Below the pieces are notes generated by a model, which was not told the DNA's origin, did not search any database, and saw only the letters and a list, made by a program, of their open reading frames with translations. The translations under genes were made by a program, and so were the position numbers. From assembly GCA_001970955.1 (NCBI GenBank), contig MPUH01000606.1:1-43369 (forward strand): a stretch of DNA of 43,369 nucleotides, read 5' to 3'. Source of the DNA: Stentor coeruleus. Its lineage: Eukaryota > Ciliophora > Heterotrichea > Heterotrichida > Stentoridae. Positions 1-10,865 of this stretch are shown in pieces (the first letter of the stretch is position 1; each line of letters starts with the position of its first letter).

Positions 1-1154
1 TTTTTGTCCTTGTTGGAGATAATTATTCACAAGTAGTAAAAGTTGAAGAGACCAACGTCAAAAGCATCATATTAAAAGACTTTATTATAAACACAAAACT
101 ATGCTTTTATATAAACATGCTAATCAAATAATCCAAATAACCCCAAATTGCATAAATGCTTTAGGGTTTATGCAAGTCATATGATCCAATTTCTATTTCT
201 TGTGCTATTGGATCTACAAGAATATGGGCATATGGTGTTTACCTTCACCATTTTCACTGTAAATCTAAACACCATAAGGAGATTGAAGTGCTTTAGCACC
301 CAGACCTTTAATTTCAATCTTATCTGTGAAACTGATATTCAAATTAATTAACTAGCATTTTTAAATTAAAATAAGAAAATGCTATCGTGGTCATGTGTTG
401 AGCCTGCTCTAAAAGAAAACTATTGTTTAGGATTGCTGAAGACAGGAAAATTGAAAATTGTAAGAAATTATAAATTCGCATGTTATTGAACATTTTATTA
501 TCATTATAACTGATATATAGGATGTGCATAAACAAGTATTTTAAATCAATCATCTAGTTTATATAAAATATTGCCTAAATTCATTATATTTTCCTAGCAT
601 TGCAAATTTGGCTAATCAATGCTATTTAATTTCATTCGGTGTTTTCAGCGAATTTTTTGATGATAATTTGCTTGGATATATCTTTGAAAGGACAAATATG
701 AATTTTACTCAATAATATCTCCCTTAACTCTACTAGTTACTACTAAGATACTATAAATATCCTAAATTGTGGGATGTTAGAATGATTGTAATTCATAGCC
801 GAAAATCTCCCCTGATTGGGCTAAGCATAACTGAGCTTCTTTGAAGTGAAACTGACTAATCAAATTAAATGAAAATACAGAATTGCATAAGTATTTTTGA
901 GTTCATATTGCATCTTGGATATAAATTGCTGATATCCATTAGAAAAGCGCAGCATATAATTTCCCAGTATTTTTTAATCATTTGCAAATCTTAAAATATC
1001 TTAATCATGAAGTTCTAAATTATTTTATTTCAAATATAAGATTGAATAATAAACTGAAAAATATTAACTCTAAATAGTTCAGTTTATTAAATTAAAACAT
1101 TCAATCTACTTTAATTCATTTTTTCAAATAATAGACTTTAATAAACTAAACTAA
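1..1154. other. Gene-free AT-rich stretch
   Basis: I find no supportable gene here. Two short open frames of about 70 codons (148-351 + and 344-553 -) have no recognisable content. On the minus strand at about 350-100 there are short protein-like stretches in two frames separated by stops, which could be remains of a decayed gene, but I cannot name them. No telomeric repeat is present at the left end. Confidence 0.6.
1047..1089. repeat. 12-bp perfect inverted repeat in a 3' flank
   Basis: TAATAAACTGAA at 1047-1058 is the exact reverse complement of 1078-1089, with a 19-nt loop. It lies 66 nt past the TAG stop of the Cys-rich surface protein gene (minus strand), so a transcript reaching it could fold a stem-loop in the 3' UTR. 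A role in 3' end formation or stability is a guess; AT-rich DNA makes short palindromes by chance, though 12 perfect pairs is on the long side. Confidence 0.5.
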
Positions 1155-3089
1155 CTAAAAGAATGCTGCAATTAAAGCTATCATAGCTAAAGCCAGCTCA
1201 CTACCATAGCTGCTATGCTTTTTCTTAACAAAGTTGATTGCAGTCCAATAATTTTCCATAACTACACTTTTATAACAGCCTGTAGTCCCTGATGCTACTA
1301 AAGCTGTTTGAGCATAGCTGGTGAAATTAGAGTAGTACCTATAATAATTTTCTAGTATATCCTCATCATCTTTGACACATAAATTACTGATTCCTTTACC
1401 TGGAGCACATTGTAAATTATTTTCAGCCACTTTCTTGAAATGATTAATAGCATATTGCAAATAAGAATCACCTTCAAAAGCTGGGCAGTATCCTCTACCA
1501 TTAAATCCACAAGTGCACGGCTTGAAATATTTCATCATCTTATCCCCACAAAGTGTTCCAAACTCACAAGGAATAGGACTAAAAGTAGAGCTTGGGGATA
1601 CTGGAGCATCTTGACATATAACTGAGTCACTTTGACTATCTTTCACAGCAAATCCTGTATTGCATAAGCTAGAATATCCATAATCTTCTCCATTATCTAT
1701 TTCAGATGCCATACTGACATTAAGACTATACAGCTCTACACATTTTTTATTAAAGCATTTTGCATAAGTTCCACACTGAGAATTAATCAAGCAAGAACCT
1801 CCGATTTTAGAAATTTCAACACAAAGTGAGGAACTGCTATTGCACCAAAGTCCATAATTGCAAGTAGTATTAGCACATGATTGCTTTGATGAGGCACCTT
1901 GGCATCTTCCACTTTTGCATGCACCACTTGCACATTGAGTATTAGAAGTGCAATAATCTCCAGGAAATAGATTAGTGTTATTAGAAATGCAAGTTGAATT
2001 TGAGTTATCTGAAAAAGAGCAAGCTGAATTAGCAGGACATGAACCAATTTGGAAATTTTCGGCTATAGAACTTGAGAAAATATTAATACTACGCACAATA
2101 CACTCATTAGGTTGCCAGCCTTGAGGATTAATACATTCAAATACTGGACATCGGCCTGATTCCGGATTGTCAGTTTTTTGTTCAATAAGCAGATTTTCAT
2201 AATCCAAAATTCTTGTTTCTTTGATGCAAGTACTAGCATCATTAGCAAGAATCCAAGTTGAGTTAAAATAAAGTGAAGCTTCTACAGCCCAATCTAAATA
2301 TGTAGGGAAAATACTATCTGCACTATAAGCATCATTAATAAAGCAAGCATAACTCCATGGCATTACAGTACTGCAATTAGCTTTGCTATAAGGTGCTATA
2401 TCTTTCCAAAGCTGAATAAGATTCTGAACATGCGTATCACCTTCAAAAAGAGGACAGTACAAAAGTGAATCGTATGAGCAAGAGCATTGCTTAATAGTAA
2501 CTCCATCATTAGCCACACAAACACCACTTTCAGGGCAAGGCATTAATGAATCTGAAATACTAGATGGAGCAACTGAACAAACATAAGATGAGACATTAAA
2601 TAAGGCAAACCCAGATTGACAAGCTAATGCAAGTCCTTCAGGTACCACACTTGTAGTTCTATGCCCATTAGGAAGAGAAAATATAGCTGTACATAATGAA
2701 TTGTCACAAATAAAACCATTTAAGCATTCAATATCAGTAATACAGTATTCATTAGCTCCAAGCTGAGATACAATAGTGCTAGTATTCAGATCACAATAAG
2801 TTTGAGGAGCTGAAAGTTCAGAAGAAATACAATGAGAGCCTAATGGTAATCCAGAGCATACACTGTTTATACATTTCTGACTGAAACAGTCTGAATTTAG
2901 TTGGCAGTATTCACCTGGATATCTTGGGCCTTGAGGAATAGATTGACAAGATGAAGAAGAATATTCTAAAGCTGGGCATTCAAAACCGAAGTTGCATGGA
3001 GATATATTATATGTAGGAATTCCTGTTGTATTAGAATAAACCTGACAGGTGCTTTCTGACGAAGAATTGCCACATAAAAATTCTGCGCA
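1155..3089 (-). repeat. Supra-repeat 3 (units A3 and B3) and C-terminal tail
   Basis: A3 spans about 3089-2151 and B3 runs from about 2150 to the C-terminus. A3 differs in one Cys cluster (QTYCDLNTSTIVSQLGANEYC region). B3 has GEDYGYSSLC in place of the usual GFAPxC. The unit ends in the hydrophobic tail. Confidence 0.75.
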
Positions 3090-6000
3090 TACTGGCAGTT
3101 CTGGTGGAATGAAGTTTAATTGATTTAAATATTCTTCCAAGTATACAGTTTCAGTGCATCCACTAGCACTTTGTATTTCAGAACTTGATGTATACATTGT
3201 CATATTTGTCAAAAAATAATAGTAGAATTTTTGGGCTTCAGGAGCAAATCCCATACAATAAGGACTTTCACCTACTTTGTATGAGCATTGTATATTTATT
3301 TCAGACAAAATGATAAAGTTTTTAATAGCATTTTGAAGATTCTGATCTCCTTCAAATTTAGGACAGTGCCCTTGTCCATCAAAACCACATTCGCAAGGCT
3401 TAGAATAGTTGCCAGTTGAATCTCTGCACTTAGACCCAGGCTGGCAGTATCCAGGAACTATTGAGGGGGAAATTGGGGCTTCTGAACAAATAATATCTGA
3501 ACCATTATAAGCTGCAAATCCTGATTCGCAAACTGGTGCAAAACCGTAACTTTCTGAGCTTTTAATATCAACTATACTTCCTAAATTTAAAGAAAACATT
3601 TTAGTGCACTTGCTTTGAGAGCAGACTGAATAAGAGTCGCATTGCTCATCATTTATGCATGCAGTTCCATTGCTATAAACTTGCTGACAAATATTACTAG
3701 AATCACACCAAAGACCTGGATTACAACTCATAGAACTACAACTTTGTCCTAATGATATTCCGGTGCACCTTGAAAGTACGCAAGTTCCGCTTAAACATTG
3801 AGAATTCGAAGTGCAATAATCTCCAGGATTCAATCCATCTATTACATTTGTAGCTTGGCATGTAGAATTTGCAGTGTTTTCTGGAGGACAAAATTGATTT
3901 TCTGGGCAGTTTGCGATTTTTACAGACTCTGTAAGTGATGAATATAAAATATTATTAGAATAATAGATACACTGAGAACTAGACCATTCAGAAGTGTAGT
4001 TTGTGCAAGTGTATATCGGACATAATTCAGCATCTTCTTCATTAAACTTTTGTTCGTTGAGTAAGTTATTATAAGATTGAAGTCTTGTATGCTGTATGCA
4101 CTGGTAAATAAGATTGAAGTCTTGTATGTTGTATGCATTGGTAAGGAGTATTTCTAAGAACCCAAATATCATCAAAGTATAAAGCAGCGTTTATAGCCCA
4201 GTTTACATAGTTTTCGAAAGTCGTAGAATTTGCATTTACAAAGCAAGAATAACTCCAAGGATTATCAACATGACAGTTTGATTGACTATAAGAGAAAAGA
4301 AGAGGCCAAGTAGCAATCATAGCTTGAACAGAAGAGTCTCCTTCAAAAAGAGGACAATAATAGTTACTATCATACCCACAAATGCAATTTTTAGAAAACA
4401 CACCTGTAGAATCCATACACACTCCACTTTCAGGACAAGTTATCAAAGATTCAGATGGGCTTATCGGAGCTTTTGCACAAACATATGAAGAGCCATTTGA
4501 TTCGGCGAAACCTGAAGAACATAAAGGAGCAAATCCATTTTGAACAACTGTTGTTTGACTTCCTATGCTAAGCGAAAACATTTTAACACATATTGAATTG
4601 TCGCACTCTAAACCATTCTCGCATATTATTGATTGACTGCATGCAGAACCAGCTTTAACAACAGTTATACATTGTAGTTTCACAGCATCACAAAAGTATC
4701 CAGCAGAACAATCAGAGCTTTCCGCACATTTGGCTCCTTCTTGCAATCCTTGACATATATTATCAGTGCATATTTGAGAAATACAATCGTTACTGTTTTC
4801 GCAGTATTCGCCAGGATAGTTAAGATATTGAGGATATTCGCAAGAAGACGAAGATTGACTTAACTCATTGCACTCAAGACCAAATTCGCAAGGAGTAAGA
4901 GTATAAGCCTGATCAGAAGCAAAATAAGTTTGTCATTGCCCAGTAGTTGTCGTAGATGAACTACAGTTGTACAAAGGACAAGTATCTTGAGTAGGAGGAA
5001 CATAGCTCATTTGTTCAAGAAAAGTTGCAGTGTATATACTATCTTTAATGCATTGTTCATTATTAAAGTAATTTTCAGGACTTGTATAATTAGTGAAATT
5101 GGAATAATAGTAGTAAAAATAAGTCAAAGCCTCAGGAGCAAACATCAAACACTCAGCTGTAGGCCCATGTAAAGTGCCTGATGAGCATTGAATATTCATA
5201 CCTGCAAGGTCTATAGCATCTTGGAGATAGCTATCACCTTCAAATAATGGGTAGTGTCCTTGTCCATCTAGTCCACATTCGCACAACTTAAAATAATTCC
5301 CAGTTGAGTCTTTGCATTGAGATCCTGGTTGACAATATTCAGGAACAATTGAAGGAGAAACAGGAGCTGCTGAGCAAACAATTTGTGAGTTGTTATTAGC
5401 TGCAAACCCTGATTTGCAAGCTGGTGCAAAACCATAATCTTCTGATCCTTCAATATCTGCTACACTTCCTAAGATTAATGAAAACATTTTTGAAAACTTT
5501 TTTGTGCAGACTCCTAAATTACAGAATGAGTAAGTATTGCATTCAGCATCTTCAGAACAGGCATTTCCATTAGCTTGTATAATTGCACAAATTTTATTGG
5601 AATTACACCAAAACCCTTGGCTGCAAACTTGAGATGAACAGCTTGCCCCTTGAAATGCTCCTGTGCATCTGTTGATAAAGCATTTTCCACTTGCACATTG
5701 AGAGTCTTGATTACAGCTTTCTCCTGGGTTTGAAAGAGGGAATGCTTTGCAGGAGCTATTAGCATTATTCTCAACAAAGCATTGACTTCCTGAAGCACAA
5801 CTGTTTTCTATTAGAGATAAATTAAGAACTTGGCTTTGAATGTTTTCTTCCGTATAATAAATGCATTGATTTTCATTCCATAAAGCTGTAGATTCTGAGC
5901 ATACGTACTGAGGACAGTACTCATGGTTTTGGATATCCAACTGATAATTGTCTAATATATTATTATATGTTTTCAATAAAGTTTCGTTTACACATAAAGA

Positions 6001-6876
6001 TGCAGAAATTTTTGTAACCCAGGTATTGTTTAAATATAAGAAAGAATTACTTGCCCATTGTAAATATGACGTATAGCTTGAATCATTTAATGTATAAAAA
6101 CAGCCAAAACTAAATCGATTCAAAGTATTACAAGTATTATTGCTTAGAGATAATAATGTTTTCCAAGAGTTTATCATTGAAACAACTGGGCTATCGCCTT
6201 CAAAAAGTGGACAGTAAGAGTTTCCATCATAAGCACACAAGCAAAGTTTAGAATTAACTCCATCTCTTGCATAGCATTTATCTGAAATTTGACATCCTAT
6301 AGGGGTTGTTGAGTTACTTTCTGGAGCTGCAGAACAATTATATACGGTATTTTCGTTAACTGCGAACCCAGTAGAGCATGCTGGAGCGAGTCCAGATTCC
6401 CATACTAATGTTGTGGCTTGCCCTATTTGTAATGAAAACATTGTCACACAGATTTTATTGTCACAAACATCTGTATTTAAGCATTCTTCATCTTTATCGC
6501 AGACAGAACCTGTTGCAACTTGTAAGACGCAAACTAAGTTTAGACAGTAAAGTCCAGGATTACAATCTGATGAGCTGATGCAAGCATTGTCTACTTTGCT
6601 TCCTTGACAAATTGAATTCACACAGCTATCTGATTTACATTCTGTGCTATAATAGCAATACTCTCCAGGGTAATTGGCATTAAGGGGAGGGTAAGCACAA
6701 TTGGAATTAGTCGAAGGCTGGGCCAAACATTCAAAGCCTTCCTGACACGGAATTAAAGTATAAGTGCCGCTAGAGAATTCTTGGCATTGGCTAATAGTTG
6801 TGCTTTCACTGCCGCAGTCATATGCAGGGCATACTTGAGAAGTTGCTGAAGTGATTAATAGCAATAGACACCACAT
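1155..6876 (-). CDS. Giant Cys-rich surface protein, (A-B)x3, probably GPI-anchored; frame interrupted twice
   Basis: A very large extracellular Cys-rich protein. The N-terminus (MWCLLLLITSATSQ) is a clear signal peptide. The C-terminus ends in a Ser/Gly site followed by a short hydrophobic tail (ELALAMIALIAAFF), as in GPI-anchored proteins. Between them are six Cys-rich units of about 305-330 residues, alternating types A and B. Each opens with a motif like CPAYDC or CPQYVC, has YPGEYC or NPGDYC, then Cys clusters, then an FSLxxG segment and a CPLFEGD-like motif. NxS/T sites are frequent. The frame is broken at a TGA (4933-4935) and by a 37-bp tandem duplication (4071-4144). Without the duplication the region is 5685 nt, or 1894 residues counting the TGA. 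The architecture resembles ciliate immobilisation-type surface antigens in general terms (family knowledge); homology is not shown. It could be a recent pseudogene, but the open frame elsewhere argues for a functional gene with sequence errors. Confidence 0.8.
4071..4144. repeat. 37-bp tandem duplication that breaks the surface-protein frame
   Basis: Copies are 4071-4107 and 4108-4144, identical at 35 of 37 positions (two C/T differences). 37 is not a multiple of three, so the reading frame shifts here: the upstream frame runs on into about 4069 and the downstream frame opens at 4175. Comparison with the other units shows the protein should run from ...RNTPYQCIQHTRLQSY directly to NNLLNEQKF. 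Either an assembly error or a disabling microduplication. Confidence 0.85.
4933..4935 (-). other. In-frame TGA at a conserved Cys position
   Basis: The frame reads ...TTTTGQ, TGA, QTYFASDQAYTLTPCEFG. The same place in unit A1 reads STTISQCQEF and in A3 SSSESTCQVY, so TGA sits where a Cys codon (TGC/TGT) is expected. The frame continues open and conserved on both sides. A single-base change or a base-call error from TGC or TGT is the simplest explanation. Confidence 0.8.
4981..6831 (-). repeat. Supra-repeat 1 (units A1 and B1) of the surface protein
   Basis: A1 spans about 6831-5917 and B1 about 5916-4981, 1851 nt or 617 codons together. A units carry a TTLVWESGLAPAC-like segment and two CPLFEGD-flanking Cys clusters. 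B units carry a W-x4-CIYY segment near their start and an EDYGFAPAC segment. B1 has a Tyr where B2 and B3 have Cys in the GHCP/GYCP position before FEGD, and a small extra segment (KFSK) before MFSL. Confidence 0.8.
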
Positions 6877-7709
6877 TTATTAACTCTCCAGATTTACCAT
6901 GAAAAAAAATCAGGGTTATTTTTAGATTTAGTTAATTTTAGCTTGGCGTAGGTATTTATCAATGGATAGATATTCTGAAAAACTATTTATAAATCTTACA
7001 AGTTTTTAATACAAATTTTTATGATGCAAAAATAAAAAGGTTGTTATCTACAGAATATTATTTATTACTTAGATAAAAAGCTCAGAATTTGGGTAGATAA
7101 TTAGGTAGGTCATGATCATATTTTCTATTGAGGGTTAAACTAATAATTGTAATATAAATGCAAAATTTATATGAACTCTTATTTAATTTTGGGGAATGAG
7201 TTTAAAGCTTATAGATTTCATGAATTTGAGATGACTAAGCTTTTTTGCAGGGTAAAATATTCAAACTCTCATCTAACTTTTATTAAATATTTTCTAATTG
7301 GCATATTTTAATTTCTCCAATTATAAATTTCTTTAAATTATTCTATATAAACTACTTTACAGTATCCCTATTATTTACAAGAATAGTATTATCATCAAAA
7401 CAAAGTATAATCTTATTAACTTTTATTCTATATTTGACGGTTTATTAAAAATAAGATATTTTTATCTATAATTAACTTTAAAAACTATCAAAATACTACT
7501 TATAGTATCATATTATTATATTTGTGCATATACAATCGTTTTTTTATGCCTAATAGCATTGCCAGATATAGGAAATTAAGATTTTATAATCTAATGTATT
7601 TGATCTAAGGAAAATTATTCCAAAAATAATAATTTTAACCAGTATTAAGAAGAGATTTCCATCCACTATGAGAGATTGAAATCTAAACTAATTAACTATA
7701 ATAAATAAG
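6877..7709. other. Gene-free stretch between two minus-strand genes
   Basis: Very AT-rich with frequent stops in all frames. I see no gene, RNA or repeat. The part next to 6876 should hold the promoter of the surface protein gene and the part next to 7710 the 3' end of the zinc-finger gene, but no element is recognisable. Confidence 0.6.
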
Positions 7710-9516
7710 CTAATTTCCTCTTTTTAACATATCTCCAAGTAGCTGTAGTGCTATCAAATTAGATAAAGCATCGTTTCCACCTAGTAATTGAGGATTTGGT
7801 TTAGGTCTATTTGGATTATTATAGCACAGCAAGCAATAATTATTTTGGCAACTATTACAGCCAAACATCCCAGCCTTGTTGAAATTTAATCCACAAAGAT
7901 TGCAAGCTATTGGGTTTCCTCCATTCTTTTGTCTAGTATCTCCTATCCAAATTAAAGGATGCTTATTTGGTCCATGAGTTTTTTGTTCGGCTTTTATAAC
8001 AAAATCTAATAGTATATCTGCGCATTTCATGCAAACATCAAAATTGCACTCTTTGCATCTATATCTTTCTTGAGTCATTTTTCCATAACAATAATCACAC
8101 TGCAAGTTCCCTGTAGGATTCCAATGTAGCAAATGACTTAATTGGCACCTAAATATAGGATGTCCAGCTAGAGGACCAATGTAGCAAATGACTTAATTGG
8201 CACCTAAATATAGGATGTCCAGCAACAGGATAATTATAAAAAGTATTGCAATCAGGACATATAATATAATTGCATTGCTGACAAAGGTAGCAATCTCCTT
8301 CAAAATTATTTCCACAGCATTTACATTTAGGCATAAGAATCAATCCTCCAACATTAGCTATTCTTATATCGGATTTAATTAACCCATGACCATTGCTGCA
8401 CTTTGCTCCACTTGATAGTGGAGCCTGTCCTTTTTCTGATCCACAATTTTGGCATAGGTCAAATTCACATTGTCTGCAGTGCCAATGTGCTTCGTTTTTA
8501 AGAGATCTACAATTTTTACATGAAAAATTATGCCCCTTGCCTTTAAATTCATAAAACATATTAGCTTCAGGTCTCCATAAAAGCTCATGATTGCTATCGC
8601 ATTTCAATTTTAAACCTGCGCCTCCACAAAATTCGCATAAGTCATAGTTACAACTATCACAATGCCAACATGAGGATGAGAATGTTTTACTACACTTATC
8701 ACATTGTATCCAAAAACTTCTTGATTTCTTATAATATAAAAAAGGGACTGTCGTCATCCATCTAAGATCATGTTTATTTTTGCATTTTAGGACAATGTCT
8801 CTTCTATTTGTTTCTGGACCTTGAGTGGGATTTAAAATGACTGGAGACATTGGATTAACAGATACTCTTCCAGAATTAAATTCATTAGCAATGCCAGAGT
8901 TAGTTCTTTCAAGAACCCTTTCTTTTGGTGGAATAAAGGAAGGATATTCTGAATTCATTTTTTTCTGCTGTGAGGATTTTATATCAGTTTTATTAGTAAA
9001 CAAATAATCAATATCACTTACTATTGTTGCCCATTCTTCTATTACAATTTTCATTCCATTAGAATTTAAAGTAACATTGATTAGCTCCCATTTTAAACAT
9101 TCAGCCTTTGCCTCTTCAAGAGTCATGCTCAAAGTTTTCTTTAAATTGGAATTAGGGATTGCATCTGGATTTGTTTTGACATCATTAATAGCTTTTTCTA
9201 AACTTTTCTCATAGTCACTCATATTTCTGCTAACTGTTCGACCACGTTCTTCAAGCTGGGAGATTATACGTGAAAAATCAAATAATATCTTTTTCTTCTC
9301 TTCTTTTATTCTGTCTTTGATGTTTGTTAAGGCTGTAAGAACTTCTCTTTGAACTGCAGATTTATCTTCACTTACTAAAGATTTTGTTGTATGCGTTGTT
9401 GATGTATCACCGAGATGAGTTATCAAATCTGCTTGACAATAATATTTTCTTTCATTTCGGCAAATACACTCGAACTTGGCTTTCTCAGAACAATTTAACC
9501 TTGAACAACTTGCCAT
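7710..9516 (-). CDS. B-box-like and multiple zinc-finger protein, frame broken by a 55-bp duplication
   Basis: The N-terminus (residues about 4-45) has a B-box-like Cys/His pattern starting CSRLNCSEKAKFECIC. A charged, probably coiled-coil segment follows (about 60-190). From about residue 240 come repeated zinc modules with paired Cys and His, such as CWHCDSCNYDLCEFC, HWHCRQCEFDLCQNC and CYLCQQCNYIICPDC, of the ZZ/DC1-like kind common in ciliates. The frame shifts at 8121-8223; removing the 55-bp duplication joins ...RCQLSHLLHW to NPTGNLQCDYCYGKM and gives one frame of 584 codons (583 residues). The last module (RYRCKECNFDVCMKC, then CNLCGLNF and CNSCQNNYCLLC) lies past the break. Such proteins usually mediate protein-protein or ubiquitin-linked contacts; the actual role is unknown. 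Stop is TAG. Confidence 0.75.
8121..8223. repeat. 55-bp tandem duplication breaking the zinc-finger gene
   Basis: A 48-nt block at 8121-8168 recurs exactly at 8176-8223. The 7-nt tails differ at two positions (tagagga versus aacagga), so the period is 55 bp. 55 is not a multiple of three, and the protein goes out of frame exactly here. The protein otherwise repeats the segment GHPIFRCQLSHLLHW, which supports duplication rather than loss. Likely an assembly artefact. Confidence 0.85.
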
Positions 9517-9869
9517 TTATATTGTCTATAATTTTGAAAGTATTGAAAGTTTTATGCTTAATAAGTTGGTTATGCTTAAACTAGTTAAGGTTAAGATATA
9601 GAGTTGTTAATATAAGAGCTTATAAGTATAAAAGTGCTTTTTATAGTAATTTTATTATGGTGCCTACAAGATAGATTATGTTTAGGATATAGTAACTAAT
9701 ATTGATATTAAAAACTAATAATACCTTTAATATTTTAATAGTTAAATTAAAGAAACCTTATGCACTCTTCTCTATTTCATTGTCTGGTAACTAGTATTCT
9801 ATAAAAGAATGATCTTTGCTTAATTTCATAATAATTATAAACTTTTCGATAAAAAATAAACAACTAAAC
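9517..9869. other. Gene-free spacer
   Basis: About 350 bp of AT-rich sequence between the zinc-finger gene start (9516) and the phosphatase stop (9870). I see no coding, RNA or repeat signal. Confidence 0.6.
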
Positions 9870-10355
9870 TTATGATAGCATTATTTTTCGTAATCCTTCA
9901 TGCCCAGTACCGCAAAGAAAATTTTTTGTATTAAGTTTGATTTTCACAATAGGCCTTTTTTTCTTCACAAATCTCTCAGCTTCAATATAAGTAATACCTT
10001 TGCTTGCCATAAGATATGCAATAACTATTGATGCGCTGCGATTTTTACCAAACTTGCAATGAACCAAAACATTTTCAGATGCAGAGACTGCTGAATGAAT
10101 ATATTTCAATGCTTGCTCAACAACTGGCCTTATATCTGTACTTTTACCACCTTTTATTGGAATCTTTAGTATCCTTACTGAAGATTCAACTTGAGGATTA
10201 TCTTCAGTTGCCACTAATTGCACAATATGCCTTATATTTAACTGTTGAATTGTCCTTAAGCATTTAGCAGTTCGAAGATCGCCAAGATATAAAAAGTTGT
10301 CAATATTTGTATAATCGGGCCCGGATACTTTTCCTACCTTTTTACCAGATTCCAT
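9870..10355 (-). CDS. Dual-specificity protein phosphatase
   Basis: A compact 161-residue protein with the hallmark cysteine phosphatase loop HCX5R: VHCKFGKNRSAS, with catalytic Cys100 and phosphate-binding Arg106. Upstream is the DSP-type core (NFLYLGDLRTA, then IRHIVQLVA and ILKIPI), and downstream a helix (AYLMASKGITYIEAERFV). It should dephosphorylate phospho-Ser/Thr/Tyr proteins, possibly in MAP-kinase-type signalling; the substrate cannot be told from sequence. The protein is nearly all catalytic domain, with no targeting signal visible. The C-terminus after KKRPIV is unusual, lacking the common PNxGF segment of DSPs. The chosen Met is the first in the frame and gives the full domain. 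Stop is TAA. Confidence 0.85.
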   Translation of the reverse strand: MESGKKVGKVSGPDYTNIDNFLYLGDLRTAKCLRTIQQLNIRHIVQLVATEDNPQVESSVRILKIPIKGGKSTDIRPVVEQALKYIHSAVSASENVLVHCKFGKNRSASIVIAYLMASKGITYIEAERFVKKKRPIVKIKLNTKNFLCGTGHEGLRKIMLS

Positions 10356-10483
10356 ACTTAAATGTAATTTTCAATATGGTTATTGATGTTTATTATCTAT
10401 TTCACCGCTTCAGTTTTTATGTTTTAATTAAGATAAGACTCTTTTAATATCTTTACATTATATTCTCTCAAGAGAAAATGAGG

Positions 10484-10762
10484 TTAGTTAGTATTAAGTT
10501 GGCATGGTTTAAGCCTTGTCCAATCGAGGTTTTTGGCCCTATAATCACTTTCTTTAGGCAGATTCAGTATATTAAACCATTTGCTGTCGCTGGTTATATG
10601 ACTCTTTGCATGACTGATAAAATCTTTACTATTTCTTTTCTTTAATGCCAAGATGATGGAAGTAAGTTTTATTTTCACCTTATTTTCTTGAAGAATCCAT
10701 CTTTCTTTAGCAAACTGTGTATTTAGTTCTAGATGTATTATGGATGCTTTCTGGTTTGGCAC
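10484..10762 (-). CDS. Small hypothetical protein (92 residues)
   Basis: An open frame of 92 codons lying between the anoctamin and the phosphatase on the same strand. The product is basic and hydrophilic, with a varied amino-acid mix including three Trp codons, which is unlike most accidental frames in this AT-rich DNA. I recognise no domain. The spacing fits a compact ciliate gene, but the ORF could be accidental. RNA evidence would decide. Confidence 0.4.
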   Translation of the reverse strand: MPNQKASIIHLELNTQFAKERWILQENKVKIKLTSIILALKKRNSKDFISHAKSHITSDSKWFNILNLPKESDYRAKNLDWTRLKPCQLNTN

Positions 10763-10865
10763 AATGGATAAATACTATATTCTCTTAATATATTATACAA
10801 AAAAGATTTCTATTATCAATATTTCCATGTAAAAAATTAAATGTCCTTTATCTAATCTAATAAAT

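Larger units (their letters stand above)
3090..4980 (-). repeat. Supra-repeat 2 (units A2 and B2) of the surface protein
   Basis: A2 spans about 4980-4023 and B2 about 4022-3090. The raw length is 1891 nt; after removing the 37-bp duplication it is 1854 nt or 618 codons, almost identical to supra-repeat 1. A2 contains the in-frame TGA where the other A units have a Cys codon. Confidence 0.8.

Noticed and set aside
148..553. Two short open frames at the left end
   Set aside because: About 70 codons each, no domain, no neighbour support, in AT-rich spacer DNA.
4933..4935. Selenocysteine or Cys recoding of TGA
   Set aside because: TGA is a normal stop in two other genes here, and a one-base error from TGC/TGT explains it more simply. 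Kept only as a question.
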